From Gammaproteobacteria bacterium (GTDB lineage Bacteria > Pseudomonadota > Gammaproteobacteria > Pseudomonadales > Azotimanducaceae): a stretch of DNA of 44,220 nucleotides. This document shows positions 23,685 through 32,183 of the stretch, piece by piece. The DNA is taken from positions 1-44,220 of the forward strand of contig JAPPHD010000127.1 in assembly GCA_028821125.1 (NCBI GenBank), in the 5' to 3' direction. How positions within the stretch are numbered: the stretch's first letter is position 1; every line of letters starts with the position of its first letter. The translations under genes were made by a program, and so were the position numbers. The notes below the pieces were generated by a model. It saw nothing but the letters and a program-made list of their open reading frames with translations. It had not been told where the DNA came from and made no database searches.

Positions 23685-24936
23685 ACAGGCGGTGCACCCG
23701 AACCGGAAGTTCCGTATAGCCCTTCACGAACGACGACAGGGTCCGCACCGGCTCGCCGACCACCTCGATGAAGCGGAAGCGCTGCATGATCTCTTCCCAG
23801 AGCACGCGAAGCTGCATTTCAGCCAGGCGGTTGCCCATGCAGCGATGAATGCCGAAGCCGAACGACAGGTGACGCCGTGCGTTCCTGCGGTCGATGAGAA
23901 ACGCATCCGGATTTTCGATCACCTCGTCGTCTCGATTGCCCGACACGTACCACATCAGCACGGCATCGCCGGCATCGATGCGCTTGCCGCGGAGTTCCGT
24001 ATCCGCAAGCGCCGTGCGGCGCATGTAGGCCAGCGGCGTCTGCCAGCGGATGATCTCGGAAACCATGTTGGGAATCAGCCCCGTGTTGCCGCGCAGCTTG
24101 TCGTATTCCTCCGGGAACAGGTTGAGCGCCAGCACCCCGCCCGAGATGGAGTTGCGGGTGGTGTCGTTGCCGCCGACGATCAGGAGTATCAGGTTGCCCA
24201 GAAACTCCATCGGATCCATTTCGCGCGTATTCTCCCCGTGCGCGAGCATGGAGATGAGATCGTACGCCGGCGGTTCGTTGACCCGCTCGTTCCACAGCCG
24301 CGTGAAGTAGGCCAGGCACTCGTAGAGTTCCTGTTGCCGCTGTTCGTACGATTCCACAATGCCGGTTTCCGGCCCGGCCGTCGCCACGTCGGACCAGCGG
24401 GTGAGCTTGCGCCTCTCCCCGAAGGGAAAATCGAACAGCGTGGCGAGCATCTGCGTGGTGAGTTCGATGGAGACGAGGTCGACCCAGTTGAACGTCTCGT
24501 TCTCGGGCAGCGCATCGAGGATGCGTCCTGCCCGTTCACGGATGGTGCCTTCCATGGCCTTGAGATTGCGGGGCTCCACCACCGGCTGCACGGTCGCCCG
24601 CTGCACATCGTGTTTGGGCGGGTCCATGGCGATGAACATGGGCGTGTTCATCACCTTCTCCTCAGGGACGGTGACCGGCGCCCCGAGCGTTATGCCGCCC
24701 TCGGAGGAGTAAACCTGGTGATTCCGTTCCACCTGCATGATGTCGTTGTACTTCGTGACCGACCAGAAGGGCCCGAACTGGCTGTCCCTGCAATAGTGCA
24801 CCGGGTCTTCGGCCCGCAGGCGCTCGAAATAGGCCCAGTGGGCGTCCTGCTGGAAGATGTGCGGGTCGGAGAGGTCGATGTCCTCGAGGGGAATCGTGTG
24901 GGGGTCGGGGACGAATTGGGGGTTTGCTACGTTCAT
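23683..24936 (-). CDS. cytochrome P450, CYP153-like (alkane/fatty-acid terminal hydroxylase type)
   Basis: This 417-residue P450 has the haem-binding loop FGFGIHRCMGNRLAE with the axial cysteine at residue 366, the oxygen-activating helix IVGGNDTTRNSISGG, and ExxR within SEIIRW. The N-terminal DPVHYCRDSQFGPFWSVTKY and the RRHLSFGFGIHRC region are characteristic of CYP153, bacterial class I P450s that hydroxylate n-alkanes, alcohols or fatty acids at the terminal carbon. No ferredoxin or reductase gene is adjacent. ATG 24936 begins the family-typical N-terminus; an upstream in-frame start at 24996 is possible, and no clear ribosome-binding site helps decide. Confidence 0.94.
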   Translation of the reverse strand: MNVANPQFVPDPHTIPLEDIDLSDPHIFQQDAHWAYFERLRAEDPVHYCRDSQFGPFWSVTKYNDIMQVERNHQVYSSEGGITLGAPVTVPEEKVMNTPMFIAMDPPKHDVQRATVQPVVEPRNLKAMEGTIRERAGRILDALPENETFNWVDLVSIELTTQMLATLFDFPFGERRKLTRWSDVATAGPETGIVESYEQRQQELYECLAYFTRLWNERVNEPPAYDLISMLAHGENTREMDPMEFLGNLILLIVGGNDTTRNSISGGVLALNLFPEEYDKLRGNTGLIPNMVSEIIRWQTPLAYMRRTALADTELRGKRIDAGDAVLMWYVSGNRDDEVIENPDAFLIDRRNARRHLSFGFGIHRCMGNRLAEMQLRVLWEEIMQRFRFIEVVGEPVRTLSSFVKGYTELPVRVHRL

Positions 24937-25087
24937 GCGCAGAAGGATAAGCGAATTCCAAGTGCGTAGGAACAACAGGAAACCGCGTTCCGGCATTCAG
25001 TTTCCTGGACGGCGGATGATCGCGTCGGTACCCACACTTGTTGCACAATCCGGGTCGGGAACGCCAGCGTAATCCACCGGACCGCCG

Positions 25088-28000
25088 ATGAAGAAATTGC
25101 TTATCGCCAATCGTGGCGAAATCGCCGTACGCATCGCCCGCACCGCTGCCGAGTTGGGGCTGGGTACCGTCGCGGTTTACAGCGAAGACGACGCAGCCTC
25201 GCCGCACACCGCCGGGGCCGACGAGGTGGCGGCGCTGTCCGGCCGGGGCGTGGGGGCTTACCTTGATATCGCACAGATCGTGGAGATCGCCGAGCGATGC
25301 CAATGCGACGCCGTGCACCCCGGCTACGGATTCCTTAGCGAAAACCCCGAATTCGCCGCCGCTGTCGAGGACGCGGGGCTGACATTCGTCGGCCCGACGC
25401 CTGAAACGCTCTGTCTGCTGGGGGACAAGACACGGGCTCGCGCCCTCGCCCGGGAGTGCGGGATACCGCTGATTGCCGGCAGTGACGGGGCGGTTTCCCT
25501 GGATGACGCCCGCTCGTTTCTTGCGTCCTGTCCCGACGGGGCGGCAATGGTGATCAAGGCCGTGGCGGGGGGTGGCGGGCGCGGCATGCGGGTGGTGTCG
25601 GACGCCTCGGATGTGGAGCAGGCCTACCGGCGCTGCCGTTCGGAGGCCCGGGGTGCGTTCGGCAATCCCGAGGTGTATGTGGAGGAGTACCTGGCGAATG
25701 CCCGCCACATCGAGGTGCAGATCGTCGCCGACGGCAGCGGCGCGGTGAGCCATGTCTGGGAACGGGAATGCAGTGTGCAGCGGCGCCACCAGAAACTTGT
25801 CGAGGTGGCGCCGAGCCCGGGACTCGCGCCGGAAATCCGCGATGCACTCACCGATGCGGCAGTGCGGCTTGGCGAAGCCTCCGGCTACCGGGGCGCCGGT
25901 ACGGTGGAGTTCATGGTCTCGGGCGAACGGTTCGCCTTCATCGAAGCCAATGCGCGCCTGCAGGTGGAGCACACGGTCACGGAGGAAATCACGGGCATCG
26001 ACATCGTTCGGGCGCAGTTGCAGGTGGCCGCGGGCAGGCGCCTTGACGAAATCGGCCTGGGGCAGGCGGACATCCCCTCCCCCCGCGGCTTTGCAATCCA
26101 GGCGCGTATCAACATGGAAACGATGCAGAGGGACGGCAGTGCCAGGCCCGGCGGCGGTATGTTGAGCCTGTTCGAGGTTCCGAGCGGGCCGGGCCTGCGA
26201 ACCGACACTTATGGTTGCCAGGGTTATACCACCAATCCCGCCTTCGATTCCCTCTTGGCCAAGCTGATCGTCCACTCTCCGTTTGACGACTACGATGCAG
26301 CCGTTCGCAAGGCCGGCCGGGCGCTCAGGGAGACACGCATCGAGGGTGTGCCGACCAACCTCGATTTCCTCGCAAACCTGATCGCCCATCCACGCTTTCA
26401 GGCCAACGATGTGCACACCGGGTTTGTCGATGAGGAAATCGGCAAATTGCTGCCGGGTGGCCGGCAACACGGTTTTTCCGAAGCCGATGGCCGGAGCGGC
26501 TCAAGGGCCGCCCGTTCGCTTGCCGGGGCCCGGGTGGACGAGATCGACCCGCTCGCCGTTCTGGATCACGGCAAGTCGGGAGCCGCCGGCGGTTTCAGGG
26601 CGCCTGCCGCCCTCGAGCCCGTTTCCGAAGCGTTGCCCGCCGGCATCGCTGCCATCGAGGCTCCGATGCAGGGCACCGTAGTCAGCTTCGAGGTGGCGCC
26701 GGGCGATGCCATCCATGTGGGGCGGCAGGTGGCGATCATGGAAGCCATGAAGATGGAACACGTGGTGACCGCGGCCGTCAGCGGCATCGTCCAACGGCTG
26801 GGCGTGAAAGAAGGCGACACGGTGTACGAAGGTCACCCGCTCATCTACCTGGAAGCGGGAGAAATCGCAGCACCGGAAGCGGCGGATGACGCAACGCTTG
26901 ACCTGGACCGAATCCGGCCCGATCTCCAGGAGGTGTACGACCGCAAGGCGAAGGGGCTGGACCAGAACCGCCCCCGCGCAGTGGCGAAGCGTCGCGGGAC
27001 GGGGCATCGCACGGCCCGCGAAAACATAACCGACCTGTGTGACGAGGGCTCGTTCGTCGAATACGGCTCGCTCGTCATCGCCGGTCAGCGCCGCCGCCGC
27101 AGCCTGGAAGACCTGATCGAGAACACGCCGGGCGACGGCATGGTGTGCGGCATAGGCACGATCAACGGCGACCTGTTCGGCGCCGAACGGGCGCGCGCCA
27201 TGGTCATGTCCTACGACTACATGGTGCTGGCCGGCACCCAGGGCATCAAGAACCACGCCAAGAAAGACCGCATGTTCGAGATTGCGGAGCAGCAGCGGCT
27301 GCCCACCGTGCTGTTCGCAGAAGGCGGTGGGGGCCGTCCCGGCGATACCGATGGGGCGACCTTCGCCGGGCTCGACTGCTGGGCATTCACGTACTTCGCC
27401 CGCCTCTCGGGACTCGTGCCCATCGTCGGCATCACCACCGGGCGCTGTTTCGCGGGCAACGCCGTGTTGCTGGCCTGTTGTGACGTGATCATCGCCACCG
27501 AGGGCTCCAACATCGGCATCGGCGGGCCGGCCATGATCGAGGGCGGCGGCCTGGGTGTTTTCCGGCCCGAGGAAGTGGGGCCCATGGACGTTCAGGTGCC
27601 CAACGGCGTCGTGGACATCGCCGTCGCCGACGAGGCCGAGGCCGTCGCGGTCGCCAAGCAATACCTCTCTTACTTCCAGGGCCCCGTGGACTCCTGGGAG
27701 GCGCCGGACGAACGCAAGCTCCGCTTCGTGGTACCGGAAAACCGGCTGCGCTACTACGACATGCGCGATGTCATCCACGGTATTGCCGATGTCGGCTCGG
27801 TGCTGGAGATCCGCAAGGACTGGGGGCCCGGCATCTACACGGCCCTGATCCGGGTGGAAGGCATGCCAATGGGCGTGATCGCAAACAACCCCGGCCACCT
27901 CTCGGGCGCCATCGACGCCGACGGCGCCGACAAGGGCGCGCGTTTCATGCAGTTGTGCGACGCGTTCGACCTGCCGATTCTGAGCCTGTGCGACTGCCCG

Positions 28001-28468
28001 GGCATCATGGTGGGCCCGGAAAGCGAGAAAACCGCCCTGGTTCGCCATGCCGGGCGCATGTTCGTGGTGGGCGCCAACATCGACGTGCCGCTCATGACCA
28101 TCGTCATCCGCAAGGCCTACGGGCTCGGCGCCCAGGCCATGGCGGGCGGCAGCTTCAAGGCGCCGCTGTTCACGGTAACCTGGCCGACCGGCGAGTTCGG
28201 GGGCATGGGCCTGGAAGGCGCCGCCAAGCTCGGCTATCGCAAGGAACTGCAGGCTATCGACGACCCGCAGGAACGCAAGGCCGCCTATGAAAAGATCGTT
28301 GAGAGCCTGTATGAAAGGGGCAAGGCGGTGAACACCGCGTCGGTCTTCGAACTCGACGACACGATCGATCCCGCCGACTCCCGCAAGTGGATCACGGCCG
28401 CCTTGCGCTCCGTGGCGCCGCGCTCACCGCGCACGCACAAGAAACGGCCCAACGTCGATACCTGGTAA
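25088..28468 (+). CDS. single-chain biotin-dependent acyl-CoA carboxylase (BC-BCCP-CT fusion)
   Basis: This 1126-residue protein unites all activities of an acyl-CoA carboxylase. Residues about 1-450 are the ATP-dependent biotin carboxylase (NRGEIAVRIARTAAELG, the glycine loop AVAGGGGRGMRVVSD, IEANARLQVEHTVTE). About 520-590 is the biotin carrier domain with the biotinylated lysine at 555 in EAMKMEH. About 600-1126 is a carboxyltransferase with both halves (CGIGTINGDLF, GGGRPGDTDGATFAGLDCW, PGIMVGPESEKTALVRH, TWPTGEFGGMGLEGA). The layout matches long-chain or promiscuous acyl-CoA carboxylases of bacteria, not the usual multi-subunit enzyme. The acyl substrate is not evident. ATG 25088 is the natural domain start although its ribosome-binding site is weak. 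Confidence 0.95.
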   Translation: MKKLLIANRGEIAVRIARTAAELGLGTVAVYSEDDAASPHTAGADEVAALSGRGVGAYLDIAQIVEIAERCQCDAVHPGYGFLSENPEFAAAVEDAGLTFVGPTPETLCLLGDKTRARALARECGIPLIAGSDGAVSLDDARSFLASCPDGAAMVIKAVAGGGGRGMRVVSDASDVEQAYRRCRSEARGAFGNPEVYVEEYLANARHIEVQIVADGSGAVSHVWERECSVQRRHQKLVEVAPSPGLAPEIRDALTDAAVRLGEASGYRGAGTVEFMVSGERFAFIEANARLQVEHTVTEEITGIDIVRAQLQVAAGRRLDEIGLGQADIPSPRGFAIQARINMETMQRDGSARPGGGMLSLFEVPSGPGLRTDTYGCQGYTTNPAFDSLLAKLIVHSPFDDYDAAVRKAGRALRETRIEGVPTNLDFLANLIAHPRFQANDVHTGFVDEEIGKLLPGGRQHGFSEADGRSGSRAARSLAGARVDEIDPLAVLDHGKSGAAGGFRAPAALEPVSEALPAGIAAIEAPMQGTVVSFEVAPGDAIHVGRQVAIMEAMKMEHVVTAAVSGIVQRLGVKEGDTVYEGHPLIYLEAGEIAAPEAADDATLDLDRIRPDLQEVYDRKAKGLDQNRPRAVAKRRGTGHRTARENITDLCDEGSFVEYGSLVIAGQRRRRSLEDLIENTPGDGMVCGIGTINGDLFGAERARAMVMSYDYMVLAGTQGIKNHAKKDRMFEIAEQQRLPTVLFAEGGGGRPGDTDGATFAGLDCWAFTYFARLSGLVPIVGITTGRCFAGNAVLLACCDVIIATEGSNIGIGGPAMIEGGGLGVFRPEEVGPMDVQVPNGVVDIAVADEAEAVAVAKQYLSYFQGPVDSWEAPDERKLRFVVPENRLRYYDMRDVIHGIADVGSVLEIRKDWGPGIYTALIRVEGMPMGVIANNPGHLSGAIDADGADKGARFMQLCDAFDLPILSLCDCPGIMVGPESEKTALVRHAGRMFVVGANIDVPLMTIVIRKAYGLGAQAMAGGSFKAPLFTVTWPTGEFGGMGLEGAAKLGYRKELQAIDDPQERKAAYEKIVESLYERGKAVNTASVFELDDTIDPADSRKWITAALRSVAPRSPRTHKKRPNVDTW

Positions 28469-28485
28469 CGCCGGCAGGACGGCCT

Positions 28486-29634
28486 TCAGGGTGGATAGAG
28501 CGTCTCGAAATTGCGGTGGAAGAACAGTTCCCGCTCCGCGGGTGACAGGCGTTCCGTCGATCGTTCGAATCGGCCGATCGGATCCCGCCCGCCTTCCGCG
28601 TGGGGATAGTCCGACGAGAACAGGTACAGCTCCGGGAACGATTCGCTGACCATCTGCCCGACATCCTCGAACGGATAGGGGGTGAAGCGGAGCTGTTCGC
28701 GGACCTGCTCGCCCGGCGTGCGGGTCATTTCCGCCAGGTGCGGTTCGGAACGGGCCCAGATGGCAGCCGCGTGGTCGAGGCGCCGAATCATGTCCGGCAC
28801 CCAGCCGGCGCCGAGTTCGATGACGCCGCCGCGCAGTTGCAGGTGGCGTTCCAGCACGCCGTCGAGCACCAGCACGGAAATGAAGCGGTGCGCGGAATGG
28901 TGAATGACTGTGAGATCCTTGGAGCCGATCACTTCGGCGCCGCCCCGTGCGCTCTTGCGCTCCGGGCGGCCATCGTTGATCCAGGGATCGGGGATCGACA
29001 GATCGTCGCTGCCGACATGCAGGAGAAAGGGTACCCCCCGCTCCGCGAGCAGGGCCCAGACCGGGTCGTGCAGAGGATGGCCCGGAGACCGCCCGCCCGG
29101 CGGATCCGCGGGTATCCAGACCGCGCCCAGCCCGAGGTCGAGCGCCGCATCGATCTCGGCCAGCGCCAACTCCGGTTCGTCCAGTGTGACCATGGCCACC
29201 CCGATCAGCCGGCGATCGGCTGCACAGAATTCCGCCATGGACCGGTTGTGGGCACGCGCCGCGGCATACCGTAACGGCACACTGTCAGCGCTGAATATGG
29301 GGCGCGCGCAGAATGAGGAGAAGATCACCTGCCGCTCGAACCCGAGGAGGTCCAGTGCTCCTCCGCGCTCCGAACCGTTGAAGGCGCCCAGCGCATCGTG
29401 CCATTTCGGGCCCCTGGTGAGGTTTTCCCCCAGTGCGGCCAGTTCGGTACGCCGCTCCGGTGTGTGGCTCCCCTGCCCCGCGTAGGCATCGAGTTCGAAG
29501 AAACCCATGTCCCGGTCGAGCAGGCCGCCAATCGCCTGCCGGTGCTCGGGGTCTGCATTGCGGGTCAGGAAATCGGGCAGTTCCATCAGGTGACTGTCCG
29601 CATCGTTGATTCGTCGGTTGCCGGCGTAGGTCAT
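28486..29634 (-). CDS. amidohydrolase-2 / ACMSD-like metal-dependent hydrolase
   Basis: This 382-residue protein shows the amidohydrolase-2 TIM-barrel pattern found in ACMSD and resorcylate decarboxylases. Probable metal-site segments are the N-terminal DADSHLMELP, LLHVGSDDLSIPD, VIHHSAHRF and LFSSDYPHAEGGRDP near the C-terminus. The family removes CO2 or water from aromatic or cyclic acids; the substrate is unknown. ATG 29634 begins 5 bases after the aminotransferase stop, so both genes are surely co-transcribed; the frame is open further upstream, but only inside that gene. Confidence 0.9.
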   Translation of the reverse strand: MTYAGNRRINDADSHLMELPDFLTRNADPEHRQAIGGLLDRDMGFFELDAYAGQGSHTPERRTELAALGENLTRGPKWHDALGAFNGSERGGALDLLGFERQVIFSSFCARPIFSADSVPLRYAAARAHNRSMAEFCAADRRLIGVAMVTLDEPELALAEIDAALDLGLGAVWIPADPPGGRSPGHPLHDPVWALLAERGVPFLLHVGSDDLSIPDPWINDGRPERKSARGGAEVIGSKDLTVIHHSAHRFISVLVLDGVLERHLQLRGGVIELGAGWVPDMIRRLDHAAAIWARSEPHLAEMTRTPGEQVREQLRFTPYPFEDVGQMVSESFPELYLFSSDYPHAEGGRDPIGRFERSTERLSPAERELFFHRNFETLYPP

Positions 29635-29639
29635 GGCTT

Positions 29640-30959
29640 TTACGCGACTTCGGCGAGCACCGTTGCGAGTCGCTCGAACATGGCTTCGAGGTCTGAGGCT
29701 TCGGCGACGAACGGCGGGCCGAACTGCAGCGTATCGCCGCCCCAGCGCACGTAGAAACCCGCTTCCCACATTTTCAGCCCGGCCTCGTAGGGCCTGATCA
29801 TGACGTCGCCATCGCGCGGCTGTAACTGCACCGCGCCGGCGAGCCCGTAGTTGCGGATATCGACGACATGGGGCGCGTCCCGGAGTTCGTGCAGGTAGGT
29901 CTCGAACCGCACCGCCAGTTTTCGGACACGCTCGATCAGCCCTTCCGTGACCAGGAGATCGAGCGCGGCAAGCGCCGCCGCGCAGGCGACCGGATGTGCC
30001 GAGTAGGTATAGCCGTGGGGCAATTCGATGGCGTGCGGCGGCTTTGGCGCATCCATGAAGGCCCGGTAGATCGTCTCGCTCGTCACCACGGCGCCCATGG
30101 GAACGGTGCCGTTGGTCAGTTGCTTGGCCAGGTTCAGAATGTCCGGCACCACGCCGAATTCCTCGGCTCCGGTCAATGAACCCGCCCGCCCGAAGCCGGT
30201 AATCACCTCATCGAAGATGAGCAGGATGTCGTGGCGGTCGCAGATCTCCCGGAGGCGCTGCAGGTATCCCGCGGGCGGGACAACAACACCGCCGGAGCCG
30301 GACATCGGCTCGACAATTACCGCCGCGATGTTCGATGCATCGTGCAGCGCCACGATTTCCTCGAGCTGGTCCGCGAGATGGCTGCCGTATTGGGGCATGC
30401 CCCGGCTGAAGGCATTCTCGGGGAGCAGTGTGGCAGAGAGGTGGTCGGTATCGAGCAGCGGCCCGTACATCTGGCGGTTGGGGCCGATGCCGCCCAGGCT
30501 GGTGCCGCCGAAATTGACGCCGTGATACCCCCGGACACGGCCGATCAACTTCGTTTTGCCCGGGCGCCCCGCCTCCCGCCAATAGGCGCGGGCGATCTTG
30601 AGGGAGGTATCGGTGCTCTCCGATCCGGAATTGGTGAAGAAGACGTGGGAGAGGCCCTCCGGCATCAACTCGACGATGCGGTTGGCCAACTCGAAACTCG
30701 ACGCGTGGCCGAACTGGAAGGCCGGGGCGTAGTCCATGCGGCGAAGCTGATTCGAGACCGCCTCGGCGATGCTTCGGTTGCCGTGCCCGGCGCCGCAGCA
30801 CCACATCCCGGACAGGCTGTCGAAGATCCTGCGGCCGTCCGGGGTGTAGTAGTGGCAGCCTTCCGCGCTTTCAACGATCCGCGGGTCCCGCTTGAACGCC
30901 CGGTTGGACGTATACGGCATCCAGTGTGCGTCGTAGAAGGAAGGATTCGAGTCGTTCAA
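29640..30959 (-). CDS. class III PLP-dependent aminotransferase (beta-alanine/omega-amino acid : pyruvate type)
   Basis: This 439-residue enzyme transfers amino groups from omega-amino acids or amines to a keto acid. The PLP lysine lies in ILNLAKQLTNGTVPMG and the cofactor aspartate in LLIFDEVITGFGR. The N-terminal YDAHWMPYTSNRAFKRDPRI and SGMWCCGAGHGN are typical of omega-aminotransferases of the aptA type. I start at TTG 30959, preceded by GGGAGA at suitable spacing, where homology begins; the frame is open to 31073. It heads a two-gene unit with the amidohydrolase and may make the substrate for it or use its product. Confidence 0.93.
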   Translation of the reverse strand: MNDSNPSFYDAHWMPYTSNRAFKRDPRIVESAEGCHYYTPDGRRIFDSLSGMWCCGAGHGNRSIAEAVSNQLRRMDYAPAFQFGHASSFELANRIVELMPEGLSHVFFTNSGSESTDTSLKIARAYWREAGRPGKTKLIGRVRGYHGVNFGGTSLGGIGPNRQMYGPLLDTDHLSATLLPENAFSRGMPQYGSHLADQLEEIVALHDASNIAAVIVEPMSGSGGVVVPPAGYLQRLREICDRHDILLIFDEVITGFGRAGSLTGAEEFGVVPDILNLAKQLTNGTVPMGAVVTSETIYRAFMDAPKPPHAIELPHGYTYSAHPVACAAALAALDLLVTEGLIERVRKLAVRFETYLHELRDAPHVVDIRNYGLAGAVQLQPRDGDVMIRPYEAGLKMWEAGFYVRWGGDTLQFGPPFVAEASDLEAMFERLATVLAEVA

Positions 30960-31126
30960 GCGCTGGTCTCCCGATAGTGGCCAGGATCGATGCTGTCGGC
31001 CAGAGTATGCGCCCTCGCGCGATACTGCAAAGACCGGTTCCGGATCACCGGGGTGCGGAGAACCGATTTGCATGCCGCCGTTTTTGCGGAGAAGATGGCC
31101 GGATTCTCAATCAGGGGAAAACCGGG

Positions 31127-31552
31127 ATGGGCCAATTGACCATGTCGCGTACGGAACGGGAGGCGTTCCTGGCCGGCCTGCACGTGGGCGTGCTCGCCGT
31201 ACCGGGCGAAGGCGCCCCGGTCTGCTCCCCGATCTGGTACGACTATGAACCCGGGGGCGACATCCATGTGATTCTCGATCCGAGGTCGCGCAAGGGCAGG
31301 CTGCTCGAGGACGGTTTGCCCGTCACCTTTGTCGTTCAGGACGAGTCGCCGCCGTACAAGTACGTGACCGTCGAAGGCACGGCCAGCCTTGCAGGCGCGA
31401 AAACCGAGGAGCACCTGCGGCCGCTGGCACGGCGCTACCTCGGCGAGGCCGAGGGAGATGCCTACGCCGACTCCAGTCCGGTGGAAGGGGCTTGTCGCGT
31501 CTCGATACATCCCACCCGCTGGATGACGTCGGATTTCGCCAAGGGGCAGTAG
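31127..31552 (+). CDS. pyridoxamine-5'-phosphate-oxidase-like flavin-binding protein
   Basis: This 141-residue split-barrel protein begins MSRTEREAFLAGLHVGVLAV after a short lead and contains PVCSPIWYDYEPGG, DPRSRKGRLLEDGLPVTFVV and YKYVTVEGTASL, the normal pattern of the PNPOx-like superfamily that binds FMN or F420. It is shorter than true PdxH, and the residues for pyridoxal binding are not evident, so it is more likely a small oxidoreductase of unknown substrate. ATG 31127 has AGGGG at good distance. It is transcribed in the same direction as the export cluster but is 169 bases from the next gene. Confidence 0.87.
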   Translation: MGQLTMSRTEREAFLAGLHVGVLAVPGEGAPVCSPIWYDYEPGGDIHVILDPRSRKGRLLEDGLPVTFVVQDESPPYKYVTVEGTASLAGAKTEEHLRPLARRYLGEAEGDAYADSSPVEGACRVSIHPTRWMTSDFAKGQ

Positions 31553-31721
31553 ACAAGGAAACGCAGCCGGGAATCCTCCACCGAGGCGCCTGTTCGCCGG
31601 GAGCGCCATGCAACACCCCGGGCCGGCCACATGAGCGCCGCGACAGAAACGGTTCCGGCAGTTGCCGCGCGTACGACCGGAGCCGTATCCTTGGGTGACC
31701 GCAACCGGAGAGGAGTACCCC

Positions 31722-32126
31722 ATGCTGGAATTCGCCGGACTCAACTGGTTGGCCATCCTGACCGCCACCGTGGCAGCCTTCGTTCTCGGCTGGCTCTGGT
31801 ACGGGCCACTGTTCGGCCAGGCCTGGCTGAAGGCGATCGGCAAGTCCGCGGACGAGATCGAACCGTCCCCCTGGCCATTCGCAATCACCTTCGTCACGAC
31901 ACTGCTGACCTGCATCGTGCTGGCCGCGCTGATGAACAGCCTGGGCATGATGAGTCTGACCGGCGGCATTGTTCTGGGCGCCGTCACCGGCATCGGCTTC
32001 GCCGCGGCGTCCCTGGCGTCGGACTCCGCGTTCTGCGGATGGGGAACGCCTTTGTTCCTGATCCTGTCCGGGTATCGGGTCGTGAACATCATTGTCATGG
32101 GCGCGATTCTGGGGGTCTGGGTTTGA
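31722..32126 (+). CDS. DUF1761-family membrane protein
   Basis: This 134-residue protein has four hydrophobic helices: WLAILTATVAAFVLGWLWYG, AITFVTTLLTCIVLAALMN, GGIVLGAVTGIGFAAASLA and the C-terminal RVVNIIVMGAILGVWV. The WYGPLFGQAWLKAIGKS motif after helix one is the family signature. No function is known for the family. ATG 31722 is well supported by AGAGGAG; the frame upstream is open but without family resemblance. It ends 57 bases before the RND exporter and could be the first gene of the export operon. Confidence 0.85.
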   Translation: MLEFAGLNWLAILTATVAAFVLGWLWYGPLFGQAWLKAIGKSADEIEPSPWPFAITFVTTLLTCIVLAALMNSLGMMSLTGGIVLGAVTGIGFAAASLASDSAFCGWGTPLFLILSGYRVVNIIVMGAILGVWV

Positions 32127-32183
32127 ATTCACACCGGGTTTCCGCTTGCCGCGAGGAGTCTCGCAGCTAGAGGTATCGAACCT

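Noticed and set aside
24662-26470. 602-codon minus-strand frame
   Set aside because: It lies opposite the start of the biotin-dependent carboxylase and part of the P450 gene, both with clear catalytic motifs. Its own protein has no motif and reflects GC-rich codon bias.
26501-28048. 515-codon minus-strand frame
   Set aside because: Antisense shadow of the carboxyltransferase half of the carboxylase; no recognisable domain.
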